Source of the DNA: Amia ocellicauda
Lineage: Eukaryota > Chordata > Actinopteri > Amiiformes > Amiidae
NCBI RefSeq assembly: GCF_036373705.1
Contig: NC_089852.1
Location: forward strand, 1,810,300-1,874,299
Direction: 5' to 3'
DNA length: 64,000 bases
The notes under the pieces are model-generated. The model searched no databases and was not told the DNA's origin. It saw only the letters and a program-made list of their open reading frames with translations. Shown here piece by piece: positions 10,731 to 23,050 of this stretch. The translations under genes were made by a program, and so were the position numbers. How positions within the stretch are numbered: position 1 is the first letter of the stretch; each line of letters starts with the position of its first letter.

Positions 10731-12555
10731 CTTCAGGTGAAAGGGACAGGCGACGCAAGGCAAGGGATTGGACTGCAGAGGCTGGGGGGGCACCCTCGAT
10801 GGATTCTGTTAACATGGCCAACTTTGGAGGCATGATGTCACACTGGACACTGTTCTGGATTCACGCACGCGCTCACGCACACACCTAACGCAATCTGCCG
10901 AGACCGAACCTGTGTGTTTTTGTTAATTACTGTTGATTATGTTCAGAGGTGTGTTTTGAGGGGTACAGGGGTTGGGTTGGGGTTTGTTCTACTTGTTTAG
11001 CGCTGCAAAGAACTGTCCTGTCAGCCGCGTTCGTTGGCCTGTGTTCAGTCTTCCGACGTTCGTATTGATTTCTGTTACTTCTCATCGGGGTGTTATGCTG
11101 CTTGTATCTGTCGGCCTGTTGCTGCCCTCTGTGGGGGGTGTGAGGGAGCGTGGACGAGTCTGGGATCACAGTCCATTCCCCACGTGCTGCGTTGTCTCTA
11201 ACCGCCACGCTGAACTCGTCTCTCCACATGGCTTCTACACGCCTGGTTTGACGTGTTGCCACATGAGTTTATTTACAATGTCGGGCTGCGCCGCGCGCTC
11301 CACCCCGCGCTCTGAGAGACGTGTCTCCGGCTACGGCCTCGCAGCTCTGCTCTGGTTGTGCTGGGGGGTCACTGGGGTAAGGGGGTAGAGGACAGTTTGC
11401 AGTTCTGAAGAGAGAGGGGGTGTGAGAGTGGGGTGGCAACTTAGTGTGTCTGTTATTATTATTTATTTAATCTCTGTTCAAACAAGCACAAAACTGAACG
11501 CACACAAGCCAAACAACCCCAATCCCACCCCACTTTACAGGGGAGTTATCTGGGATTATGGGGGGAGAGGTGGAGGAGGAGCGGTGTGTGTGGAGGGTGG
11601 GGGGGGAAATCTAATTACCCCATCCTTACCCTTCCCCCCACTCTGAGTCTGTGCCCTCTGACCCTGTTACAGCTCTATATCAGGTCTCACAGCCGTGCCG
11701 ATGTACTTTGCCATGTTTTATCGTATTTAAAGATGTATATTTATATATTTTTTTTGTTACCTGACCTTGTCTTGTTGACCAGTGTTGTGTTGTGTGTGTG
11801 CCTGCTCTATGCTCTTAGCCGTGTGGGGATGAATGGTATTTTATGGTACAGTAGCAAACTAACCAAAACGATAAATGAATGAATTGATGCCACAAGAACG
11901 TTAATGATGTGACCAGAGTGAGTCGACTGCTTGTGTGTTGAGGGAGATTTAACCCCAGACGAATGTGCGGGCGGGCCCCTCTCTCCCTCTCCAGCGACTG
12001 CACTCACGAGACGTTACGGAAGGGCGGAGCGCACGAACTCGAGCTGTGCTTCCTACCTGTTTTTAAAATAAAGTAAAATAAAAAAAAAATATTAAAAGCA
12101 CTCCTTGACTGATGATAGTTTGGCTGTTGTTGCGCAGCCTGTAGGTCTGCTCGAATCAAACGCTTGTGCGCTGCAGGCTGCTCTTCCTCCGAGTGCCCGT
12201 AGGGCTGTGGCGGCACCCAGACTGTCACTCGGACGGGTACAACGTGGCCCTTGAGAGAGACGGGCACTGACATTGAGGGTGTCAGTGACTTCAGTACGTT
12301 ACTGTGTTCAACAAGCTCTTGATGCCATCTTGTTGACATTGGTCTTAATGAACGTTTTGTTGCGTTTGGCCTGTTTTGACCCCGGAGAGGCCGCAGTAAC
12401 CCCCACAGTGGGCGGAATAGTTTTTTCGTGAGTAGGTCTTGATCTTACTGTTGCATTATCTATCTGTATTATGTAGGACTGTAAACCCGAAGTCAAATGA
12501 TGTACTACTGTCGTGTAAAACTTTGTATCGCAATAAAAATACACAAACTCAACCA
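10731..12555 (+). other. cidec: Probable cidec 3' UTR and flank
   Basis: No coding gene is seen. AATAAA motifs occur in an A-rich run near 12060-12090 and at 12532-12537, followed by a more ordinary sequence. The last would give a 3' UTR of about 1.8 kb. Which signal is used cannot be told. Confidence 0.4.
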
Positions 12556-13837
12556 GACCCGGCACTCCATGTGTTCATTTTTCATCATTCTCTTCTATGA
12601 TTTGTTATGTTGGAAAGCAATTGGGTCTCACTCCACCAGAGCGCCTGGTTCCCCGAGGCCAGTCAGTCGATCCCCCCGCTTGAGACGGGCGCTGGAGCCA
12701 GTTATCTGACGTGCAAGTGGGGTCCCTTCCACCCGCTGTGTTGAGAGCAAGCTTTCTGCGGTGTAGTGCGTCTGTGAGTGTGTCTGAGTATCTATGCAAG
12801 AGTGTCTGTGCGGGAGCAGTATGTGTGTGTGTCGGTTTGTTTTTGGCCTGTTTTGTTTCATTGGTATGTGTTGCTGTTTCCTGTGGAAATGATAGCCCTC
12901 CACTGGCCTCCCCAGGGGCTGATTAACAAGCTAGAGAGGGAGAAGAGGCAGAGAAGGAGAGAGAGAGTGAGGGGGTAATCTTCATTCTTTAATATCTTTT
13001 TGTGAAAGGGGATAAAGACTGGGTGTTAGCAGAACTGATTAGACCGGTGCGACCGGCCCCTAGGCTCGCGGCCCCCTGTCATTGCGCTTGGGGGGGAAAT
13101 GAGAGGCTTGCGGTTGCGCTGGGGGGGGCTACAGCAGCAGCAGCTGCCTGTCTCCCAGCCCACATCCTGAGTTGAGCAGATCCCTGACGCACGGCCGCTC
13201 TGAGCCAAGTCTCTGCCTCAGGTGTGTGTGTGTGTGTGTTTCTGATGCTCATAACCCAGATGGAAGCTGTTAGGCTGCGAAGAAGGGAGGGGAGGCGGGT
13301 AGCAGCTTTTGGGATGTTTGTGAATGGCGTGTCTTTGTGTGTCTGTGTGTGTGTGCGCGCGGGTTACACAGCTGACAGGAAAAACTTAATTAGTGGGCAA
13401 TTGAGAGGGTAGAGCAGAGGAGATGAGAGGCGGGGTGGCGAGGAAGGATTTTTGAAGAGGTCGTCTAATGACAGAGATGCGGCCCAGCTGCCTCCCACCG
13501 GCGCCATTTTACTCCCCAGTTCAACTGGAGCCCTGGCCGGTTGGTCGGTTGGTTACTTAGTTTAAAAATATTGAATTACGACTTGTGATCGGACCACATA
13601 GGCGCGGCCTGTGCCTGTCACAGTGGGGGTTCCCGAGTTGTGTGCGTACTGCCTACACTGCGCCCCCCTCAGAAGACTCTTTAACGGGACCCTCGTTCCC
13701 ATGACCATATGGCTGTGTTTGCATGTTTGCGGAGTGTGGGGAGGAAGAGGGTTGCGTGTTGAGGATGCAAGTTTAATTGTGCATGTGTGTTGCGATTGTG
13801 GTGGAGGTGTGTGTGTGGGGGGATGTTGCCAGTGTGT

Positions 13838-13875
<38 letters not shown>

Positions 13876-16800
13876 TGCGTGCGTGCGTGCGTGCCCCAGC
13901 GCTCGCTGTAGGTGTGACAGCTCCACAGCGTCCCAGGCTCGCTGACTCATGCCTGCAGAGGAGCTCATCCATAGTCATGGACTGATGAGTCATTCCTTTG
14001 AAAGATAGAAGAGTGGAGCTTGTTGGGCTCGGCCCCGGCGATGATGCGGTGGAATTCCCTTATGATGTCACCAGAGGAAGAGAGATGGAGACAGGGAAGG
14101 ACAGACAGGGACAGAAAGAAGGACAGACAGGGACAGGAAGAGAGAGAGAGAGGGAAGGACAGGCAGGGACAGAGGAAGAGAGAGACAGAAAGAGGGAAGG
14201 ACAGGCAGGGGCAGGGCAGTTGCTATACTCTTCCCTCATCAATACATGCTCCTCAGTGCTGGACCCGTTTGTAAAAGCTTTGGCAGACCCCGGTGTGACC
14301 TTGTCCTCTCAATGACAGGGAAGCTGGCAGCGATGGACCTTTTCTTGCCGAGTCTGCAGGTCTATCGAGTGTGTCTGACCCGCCCCTAACGAGGATGTCC
14401 TTAACGAGCTGCCGTGTGTTCGGGGCCTCTGCGCATCTGCCGGCCGACGTGGGACACGGGAGCCGCTGGTTGCGGGGTCGTCGCCGTGGCAGCCTGTCAG
14501 CTGGCGTCTGTCTGGAGCCGTGGGGGGGCGGGCGCGCGACCGCTGTCACCTCAGACTCACACGTGTGACGCACAGCACAGCGGGAGAGCGGGAGGGGGAC
14601 CAGACGATATTAATGAAATAATCACTCAGCGCAGCAATAAGTGCATTACAGTATTGTTTATTTATTTATTATTTACCCCTCCCAGCTCTCAGGATTAACC
14701 CAATCTCTGTCTGTCCCGCCCTGGGGCAGCCAGCTGGGGGGGGGCAGAGGCAGAAGAGAGGAAAGGAAAAGATTAAAGAGAGAAGAAACACTTTCCTGAG
14801 TCTTATCTCTCCATCGCCCCCCCATCGCAACTCGGCTCTGCCAGGAAGGAGCTGATTCTAGTATTCAGCTGATGCTGCAGATAGTGTCTGTGCCACCGGG
14901 GCCGAGCTGCACCCTCTACACACTGCAGGAGGGCACTGTATACTGCACTGTGGTGGGTAGCTTCTGAGTAACCATACTGTTGTGGTGTGTCTCTCCATTG
15001 TGCTGCAGATGCGCTGTTGTGTTGTGTGTCTGAGTTGTGTTGCTTCTCTCTGTGTTCAGGGTACTGCACCCTGCAGCACCATACAGACACACCAGTGCAG
15101 CTCCAGTTTTGTGTAGCAGTGCGCTGTCGCTAAACACAGTGTGTTGCTCTTGCAGGTGTGTGAGTGTGGCAATGGAGACCCTGTGTGCAGTTTGTGTGTA
15201 ATTTACAGGTTGTGTCTCTGGGTGCAGTTTGTGTGTAATTTACAGGTTGTATCTCTGTCATTCTGCTAAGACCCATCCCCCCTGCAGAGACAGCAAATTG
15301 AGCTGAGCTGAGATGAGCAGAGGGAGGGATGGAGGGAGAGCAAGAGGAGAGAGAGGGGGAGAGACTCTTAAATGTATATATTTCGAGCATGTATCATTTT
15401 CTTCATCGCACTTGTTCCTCAACACTGGGCTTGTGGGCAAATGTTTGCCAATATTGGTTTCACCTTGTCATGTCAACAACACGAAAGCTTTTTTGTGAGT
15501 GTGAGAGTCTGGGTCTGTGTGTTTCATTAGATATGTTTTTTGTTATTTTAAAGAGAGGGAGACACGCTTGTGTTCCTCTACAAGTGGCAGATTTCCTTTG
15601 ATGTGACAAAGCTTTCCTCTCACTCCTGCGCACCGAGCGGCCGCACCATTCAGAGTGTTGTCTGTGTGAGAACCGGCCGCTCGTCCCTCAGCGCAGACGC
15701 TGTGTTGGGTTGCCTGCTGACACGCAGCCCAGCGTTCACTGAGAGAGGAGAGGATCGCCAGTGGGACTCGAAAAGAGTGATGTTAAATATAGCCTTTCCT
15801 CTTTCTCTCCTTCTCACCTCCCCATCCCTCTCCTTTCTTACCTTCTCTCCTTCAGCAGAGGGATAACCAGGTACACCTTCTGAGCTGAGAGAGAGACAGA
15901 GTGAGAAGGAGGGAACGAGAGAGAGAGAGAGAGAGATATATAGAAAGAGAGGAAACACTCTTGTTTTGAAAGTCTAAAATGGTCTTGTTGTGTCTCAGAG
16001 CAGATGGGTTCTGTTCTGTTGAGACCAAACACCCTGTCTATAGATACGGCGCCCAGTGGGAGAGAGGGGAAGTGTGAGAGTATTGTGTGTGTGTGTGTGT
16101 GTGTGTGTGTCAGGATGTGTCGAGGTGTGTGACAGTGTGTGACACTCTGTGCATATCTGTGTCACTCACATACATACAAGTATTTTAGAATTATTGTAAT
16201 TTATGCTCCCAGGTACAAAATAACTTGTCAGACTGTTTTTAAAACACTATAGATTTAAAATGTAAACAACAGTGTGTGTGTATGGGGGGGGGGAGTGTGT
16301 GCAAGAGAGAGAGAGTGCACTTTATTCCCTGACCAAAACCCAAGTCCTTGTTTAATTGAATTTCTAATGAGGGAAATCTCTGAGACGGAGAGGGGGAGGG
16401 AGGGGAGGAAGTGAACGGTAGAAAGGAAAGCGATTCGGTCGTGTTGTATTAATACATATGGACTGACTGGGCAAGTAGAGGAATGTGTGTATTGGGGGAG
16501 GGAAGGGGCACCTGTTATCTTTCTCTCTCCTCTCCTCCTCCCGCTCTACCCCCCCCTCTCTCATAATCTCTCCTTCCCTCTGCCTCTGCATTTTCTATGC
16601 CCTCTTTGATGTCCCTCTCTCCTTCTCCCTCTCCTAATCCATCCCTCCAGCCCCAGTGCTCGGACAGTATTCCTGCAGCGTGTTGTCCTGGGCTCTCCTG
16701 TGGCCGTGCTGCGCTCCATTGTTATTCTGGGATTGTCCTGCAGCCGCTCCGGCGATCCTGCCCGGAATGCTAAGTGTGTCGGAATCACCTGGGCAGGGAA

Positions 16801-17496
16801 ACTCGGCCCCCGCCCCCTCTCTCCCTCTCTCTCTCTCCCACTCCCCCACCGTTCTCTCTCTCTCTACCTCCTTCTGTTTTATTCTTCTACATCACTTTTG
16901 TCTTTCCTCAGGAGGACCTCTCTTCCCTCCCCCTCTCTCTTTCTCAGTTTCTACTCCCTCCCCTTCTCCATATACCTCCCCTCGCTTCTCTTTCCTTCGC
17001 TCTCCTTCTTTCTCTCATTGCCTCCCTTCCTCCCTCTCTCTCTCTGCATGCACAGTCGTCTCTGCCTACCAATCATACTCTGTCACTGCAGTCCTCCCCC
17101 TCTCCCTCTCTCTCTCTCTCTGCGTTCCAGAAGATTATCAAGAACAGGCAAGAATATACCAAGCTTCCCTCTCTTTCTCTCTCATTCTCTGTCTCTTTCT
17201 CTCAGTTAATCTTTTCCATCTAAATTCAATTCCCTATAATCGTGTCTCACTCCCCTCCCTACCCATCAGTATGGGCCCTGCATCCTGCATCTCTTCTCTG
17301 TCTTCTTCTCACCCTCTGTACCTTCACACTCGTTGTAATTTTCCTCAACCTCTCCAATTTAAATAGGAAAATAAATAAGAACCCCCCCCCCACACTCTGG
17401 CTGCAGCGTTCACTGAACAGCTGTGAATGGATAATGCATAAACTGGTACAATAACACATGCCATATGAAATTGCATTTACTGACTAACACAACACT

Positions 17497-17531
<35 letters not shown>

Positions 17532-17770
17532 TCTTCTTTTTAAAAAGCAAAGACATGGTGTGTTTACAGAGCTGTATATCGCTGATACGCATGGGAGCCA
17601 CAGTGTAGTGTAGTTCAGAATAGGACACAACAACACAGTGTAGTGTAGTTCACAATAATGCTTTCTCAGGCCACAGTCACACCCGCTTTGTGTAACTGTG
17701 TGGCACTCCAGCCCCTCCCACCACATTGTAAACATTTGGATTTTCATGTTTTTAGAAGAATTAAACAAAC
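12556..17770. other. Intergenic simple-sequence-rich DNA, no gene seen
   Basis: Includes (GT)n at about 13838-13871 and 16082-16111, GA-rich runs at 14095-14220 and 15305-15365, and pyrimidine runs at 16530-17330. The segment at about 16650-16800 is of ordinary complexity but I recognise nothing in it. Confidence 0.5.
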
Positions 17771-17775
17771 TAAAT

Positions 17776-18447
17776 AACAAAAATATAAACACAACTTGTA
17801 AAGCATTGGTTCTGTGTTTCATGAGCTGAAATAAAACCTCCCATTTTCCATTTGCACAAAAAACGTATTTCGCTCATATTTTGTGCACGAATTTGTTGAC
17901 ATCCCTGTTAGCATTTCTCCTTTGCCAAGATAATCCCCGACAGGTGTAGCAGATCAAGAAGCCGATTAAACGGCACGATCGTGACACAGGTGGCCCTTGT
18001 GCTGGGACAATAAGAGGCCACTCTAAAATGTGCAGTTTTGTTGCACAACACATGTATGTGTATGATTGGCTGCTGACTGCAGGAATGGCCACAAGAGCTG
18101 TTCCAAGATAATTGAATGTTCATTTCTTTAACATAAGCCTTCAAAGAATTTGGCAGGACGTCCAACCCGCCTCACGACCGCAGACCACATGTCACCAGGC
18201 CAGCCCAGGGCCTCCAAATCTGGCTTCTTCACCTGCGTGATCATCTGAGAGCAGCCGCCCGGACAGCTGACGACACTGTGGGTTACGCAACCCCAGCATT
18301 TCTGCACAAACCGACTTCAGTGGGAAATGCTCACCTCGATGTCCGCCGGCGCTGGAGAAGTTAGCTCCTCACGGATCCATCCCTGCTTTCCTTATATGAA
18401 CGGAAACTTGATAAAACCTCTGAAATCGTTGCGTTTATATTTTTGTT
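17776..18447 (+). mobile_element. Tc1-like DNA transposon remnant
   Basis: The left end (AACAAAAATATAAACACAAC) and right end (GCGTTTATATTTTTGTT) are inverted copies, the ends of a common fish Tc1-type element. About 18140-18370 still translates to a transposase piece (FGRTSNPPHDRRPHVT, then HLRDHLRAAARTADDT), the helix-turn-helix part. The catalytic part is missing, so the element is internally deleted and dead. Confidence 0.8.
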
Positions 18448-18459
18448 GAATCTCTGAAT

Positions 18460-20140
18460 CTCTGAATCTCTTCCCAAGTTCATCTCATATTGTGGAGGGA
18501 CGGCGGTGGGAATTCTCTAACGTCAGGTATTGGCTTCAGCCATTTAGCTAAAGCACACATTCCAATTCAACTCAGCGATCAGACATGGGTCACTGTTTGG
18601 CCCGGGCTAAAGTTAGGGTTTGAGCCCACAGTGAAGTGAGGTGTTCATTCATGTGGGGGCTGCGGTGACTGAACCGTGGGCAGGTCTGTAGGGCCGGGCT
18701 TGACACAGTGCTGTTGGCTGGGGTCGGGGTTCAGGCAGCTGACAAATCACAATCAAACTGTATAAAAACCTGAAATTTGAATGTTTGAAGTTTGAATTAG
18801 GGTTTTAAATGAGTTCCTTCGAACCCAGCTCCCCCTCCCCTCTCAATTACCTAATTAACCTGGTCACTTTATCAGTAAGTCCTAATGAACCCATGCTGAG
18901 ATGGTCTGCAGCAGCTTGTGGGTTGAGAGGTTCATCTGATTGGAGGCGCCACTAAGCATGGTGAGCCGGCTGTTAGTTCAATTTAGCCAATTATTCACTT
19001 AATTGGCCCAATTAGGTGAGGGGGAGTCAGGAGGCACGGAGGGCTACATTACAGACCCTGGGCAGTAAGGGCAGGTTAATTACTCAGCTGAAATGACCAC
19101 GGGATGAGAAGTCCTGATTGGTCCTGCAGTCTGTCTCTCTCCCAGATCTGCCTCTGAGACTGAGAAGGGTTCGAATGTAGACGGAACGCTGGAGCGGGAA
19201 AGAGGAGAGGGATCGGGAGAAGGGAACGGAGGAAAAAAGAAGAATGGAGAGCGAGAGAGGGAGCAAAGGGGAGAGCTGGGGCAGGTTAATTAGCGGATTA
19301 AGTAGTAAGCGACGGGGTGAGACTGCGATGTTTTCCGGGAGGTGTAATTTAAACGCAGCTTGTCTGCTCCTGGGGGGAGAAGCTTGTTAGGAGATCAGCA
19401 TAGAGAGAGGAGCAACAGACAGACACACACACACTCACAGCACGGCAGCACAGTATCATGCAGAGGACACCCCGTCCCCCCATGCCTCTGCCTGCTGAAA
19501 CGCATAACTGACAACTTTAGGGTCTGGGGGCGGTGCAGAAAGTACAAACATACCTTAATTTCTTCAATGATCTGTTTTATATGGTATCGTGTTTCTGCTG
19601 GGGCTCTGCTTGTGCAAACCAGGGTGCAAAGCAGCGGCAGCAGTGAGTGCCGGCCTGGCGTGGGCCCGTGACTTTAGCGGTTGGAGGGACGGTGACTCTG
19701 AGTGACTGAGGAGAGGAGCGCAGCTGTGTGGTGTGGCGGGGGGGCGGTGCGGGAAAAGCGGCAGTTTGCGTGTTTGAACGAAGGAGTCGTTTGAAGGTCA
19801 TTCTGACAGAGGTGCACATCCCCAGAGCCACCCCCCCTCTCTCTCTGTCTCTCCCTCTCTACTCTTTGTCTCTCCCTGTCTCATCTCCTCTGTCTGTCTC
19901 TTCCTCTCATCTCTTCTCTCCTCACTGTCTCCCCTCTCCCTCTCTCCCTCTTTCTGTCTCTCCCTCTCTCATCTCCTCTGTGTGTCTTTCCTCTCTGTCT
20001 CTGTCACCCTCTCCTCTCTCTGGGGTGGGGGTTGTAGTGTGTGTGTTTGCACTGTGTGAAGTGTGTAGTTTGTGTCAGTGTGAGTGTGTTACTGTGTGTA
20101 TGTTTTGTCAGTCAGTGCTGTGTGAGTAAGTGTATGCATC
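18460..20140. other. Intergenic DNA, no gene seen
   Basis: Mixed-composition DNA with a cluster of CAATTA/TAATTA motifs at about 18842-19025 and a pyrimidine run at 19830-20020. No open frame has recognisable domains. Confidence 0.45.
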
Positions 20141-20149
20141 ATTGCAGTG

Positions 20150-20535
20150 CAGTCTGTGTGTGTGTATTAGTACTGTGGACAGTGTGTGTGTGTTAGTACT
20201 GTTCAGTGTTAGTACTGTGTACAGTGTGCAGTGTGTTAGTACAGTGTACAGTGTGCAGTGTGATAGTGCAGTGTGTTAGTATAGTGTACAGTGTGTTAGT
20301 ATAGTGTACAGTGTGTTAGTGCATTGTGTTAGTACAGTGTACAGTGTGCAGTGTGTTAGTACAGTGTACAGTGTGCAGTGTGATAGTGCAGTGTGTTAGT
20401 ATAGTGTACAGTGTTAGTATAGTGTACAGTGTGTTAGTACAGTGTGCAGTGTGTTAGTACAGTGTACAGTGTGCATTGTGTTAGTACAGTGTGTTAGTAC
20501 AGTGTGCAGTGTGTTAGTACAGTGTGCAGTGTGTG
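20150..20535. repeat. Minisatellite of GTGTTAGTACAGTGTACA-type units
   Basis: About 390 bp of imperfect repeats built from GTTAGTACAGTGTACAGTGT and shortened forms of it. Low complexity; not coding. Confidence 0.85.
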
Positions 20536-20810
20536 TTTATTATGACAGGGTGATGGATGCATCGAGGGCAGCGCGCAATGGAGGGAAACCAGGGGGTCGA
20601 TAGAGCCGCGCGCTCACAAACATTAAATACACACATCAACACGGACATCAATAACGCAAGAAACCCCTCTCGTCTCACCCTTGAAGTGACTTGATCGTCC
20701 TTGTATCGCACCCCCCTTTCCCCGCCCCGCTCTGCCTGTTTCATGCCTCCTCCCACTCACTCCCTCCCTCCCTCCCTCCCTCCAGCTCTCCATCTCTCTA
20801 TCTCTCTCTC

Positions 20811-21307
20811 AGTGCCGTACCGGACGAGTGAGTGAGCCGGTGGCTGTTGTGCTGGTGCTGGTGTCGGGCTGCCTGTTCGCTCGTCTTGGCTGACTGGAGG
20901 AGTGGAAGTGCGGTGCGGTGCGGTGCGGTGCGGTGCGTGGAGCGGCGCTGGGGCTGCGGGGAATGCACGCCTGGAGCAGCCAGAGCGCAGACCTGCTACC
21001 GGATTCCGTTTTTATCTTTTTTTAATCTTTGCACATATTTTCTTCCCACCTTCGCAAATATCCACACAACTCTCTCTCTCCTTCCCACACACCCCCTGTG
21101 CATTGAATTGTGTTTTTTACAGTCTAGTTCTTCTTGGTTGTGTTTTTGCTGTTGGACTATATTATTGATGTATTTTGCGCAAAGAGATCAACTCTCCACA
21201 CGCACGGGAAGAAGCTGCATCGCGGCGGCGTGGCTTTTGTCCCCGGAGCGGCTCGGTCACCTGCTGCAGCATGTAGAGGGACTGCCCGGGACCGGCGGGG
21301 AGGCGAG
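20811..21307 (+). other. Candidate CpG-rich leader exon, possibly of the gpr22-type gene
   Basis: A CpG-rich stretch (about 20811-21000 and 21200-21307) ends in a consensus donor (GAG|GTAAAG, GT at 21308). It contains no long coding frame in the right orientation. GPR22-type genes carry untranslated 5' exons, and the next + strand acceptor of quality is at 33973, so a 12.7-kb leader intron is possible. This is inference only. Confidence 0.3.
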
Positions 21308-21549
21308 GTAAAGGGCTCGGGCTGGACCACGAGGGAGGAGAGTGGGCTGCGCTGGGCTGGGGGCTGGGGGCTGGGGGCTGGGGCGGGCAGACTGTGTGTG
21401 CATGGCAATAAAAACATGCAAAGTTACAATAATATACATTCAAATGTCCAAGTGCTGCTGAAATAGAATGATTGTTTCGCGTTGACTAGGTGTAACGTTG
21501 GGGTTGTGCACGGACAGCACACGTCCTACAGTACGGCGATGTGTATATT

Positions 21550-21551
<2 letters not shown>

Positions 21552-21626
<75 letters not shown>
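21552..21626. repeat. (GT)n-CAG-(AC)n perfect hairpin microsatellite
   Basis: A GT run ending at 21590 and an AC run starting at 21594 are exact inverted complements over 33 bp with a 3-base CAG loop. On either strand this could fold into a long hairpin or extrude a cruciform. Confidence 0.9.
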
Positions 21627-21627
<1 letters not shown>

Positions 21628-22559
21628 ATTACATACCGACAATGTAGTGTTGATAGATAGATGTACATTAAGGCAAGACAGAAAGATCAATAGACAGATG
21701 TGTTCTGCACAATTTAGGGGATTTATTGTGTACGTCAAGACCGACAGTGAGTGAGACCCACGGATAGACCGTGTTTCTACACAGACTGCATCTGGATTCG
21801 TGGCTCAACACTCCTAAAACAGTCCCACGCAGGGGAGGCGCCAATAATAGACACGTTTTTGCAGACGATGTACACACGGTGTGGTTTGTCGCCTGTCACA
21901 CCAATGTTATTTACGAGTTGTTGTGAACACATTTATTGCGAGTGGAGGTGGTGTGTGTTTTGAGCTATAAACCCACACACACTGGCTGGGAGGTGCAGTG
22001 CGCGGCGGGGCTGCTGCAGTCGCCGTGGACTGTAGTGAAGTGTGGACAGGGTGGACAGTGTGGGTCCGCATTAGTGGCCGGGGCTGCGTGGGGTCACTGC
22101 GGTTGACCTGTATGAGTGTGTGCCCATCGATTCTGTGCTGTACGGACCCCCGGACAGAGACGCGGTGGGGCGCAGGGCCGCAGGGGGCAGCGGCGGGGGC
22201 TGCGTGAGCTGGCAGGGACTCGGCAGCGCGCAAAGCTCGCCGATATGCGGACCGTTGGACGTTATGCTCCCCTGTAGCGTCGGCGCTGTTTTACGCAGAT
22301 GCAGAGATGGATCCCACAGGTTCCAAACAACGAACTGCGTGTATTTGTGTTGTGATGTTAGCGCACTGGGTTGTGTTTAGGCTGGGGTGGGGGGTGCAAG
22401 GCAAACATATTCTTGTCACGGAATCACCGCCAGCTTTGGTATGCGGTGGTGGTTGTGGTTGTGGTTGTTGCTGGTGCTGCTGCTGTCGCGGCTCAGAAGT
22501 TGTGCAGATGTTGCGATGCGCAATTAGCTCTCTCTCCCGTGTATGAGACCCCGTGACCC

Positions 22560-22725
22560 GGGGCACAGTACAGAACTCTACGGTGCAGTATACGTCAGTA
22601 CAGTATGCAATACAGTACAGTATTTTACAGTGCATTGCAGTATACTACAGTCCAATACATTATACTACAGTACCGTGCAGTAAACTACAGTTCAATACAT
22701 TACAGTACACTTCATTACAGTGCAG
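22560..22725. repeat. Degenerate CAGTA/TACAGT short-period repeat
   Basis: About 165 bp of imperfect repeats of CAGTACAGTATAC-like words. The core word CAGTACAGTAT also occurs in the satellite at 48.1-50.2 kb, although the arrays are otherwise different. Confidence 0.65.
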
Positions 22726-23026
22726 TCAGGGGTGTGCGATCGTTAGGTGGTTTCTTAGGGTGCCTAAAATGTGGGGGTGCAAAAAATCTGTCACAGGAAG
22801 TTAGGAGCAGCCACAGGGTGGGAAAGACTGGACTGGCGCAGAGGCCCCAAGCCTGCTGCTGTTACCTGGGCTCTGCTGTGCCAGGTGTGCAGGGCGGGGG
22901 GCGGTGTCCGCTGTCTGTGGCAACAGCAGGAGCCCTGGGAGAGACGCTCGCATGCTGCTTCACCCCCCAGTGCTGCTGCTCTCCCTCTAGCTTTCTTTTT
23001 TCTCTCTCTCTCTCTCAAAGGAAGGA

Positions 23027-23050
23027 GTTTTATTGGCAGGATTAAGTTTC
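23027..23050 (-). repeat. Short TTTATTGGCA repeat fragment after (CT)n
   Basis: AGTTTTATTGGCAGGATTAAG directly follows a (CT)n tract, the same arrangement seen for other fragments of this repeat in the window. Short, so low confidence. Confidence 0.35.

Noticed and set aside
16656-17366. 236-codon + frame and overlapping Ser/Leu/Pro-rich frames
   Set aside because: Mostly (CT)n-derived low complexity; two other frames are equally open, which argues against coding.
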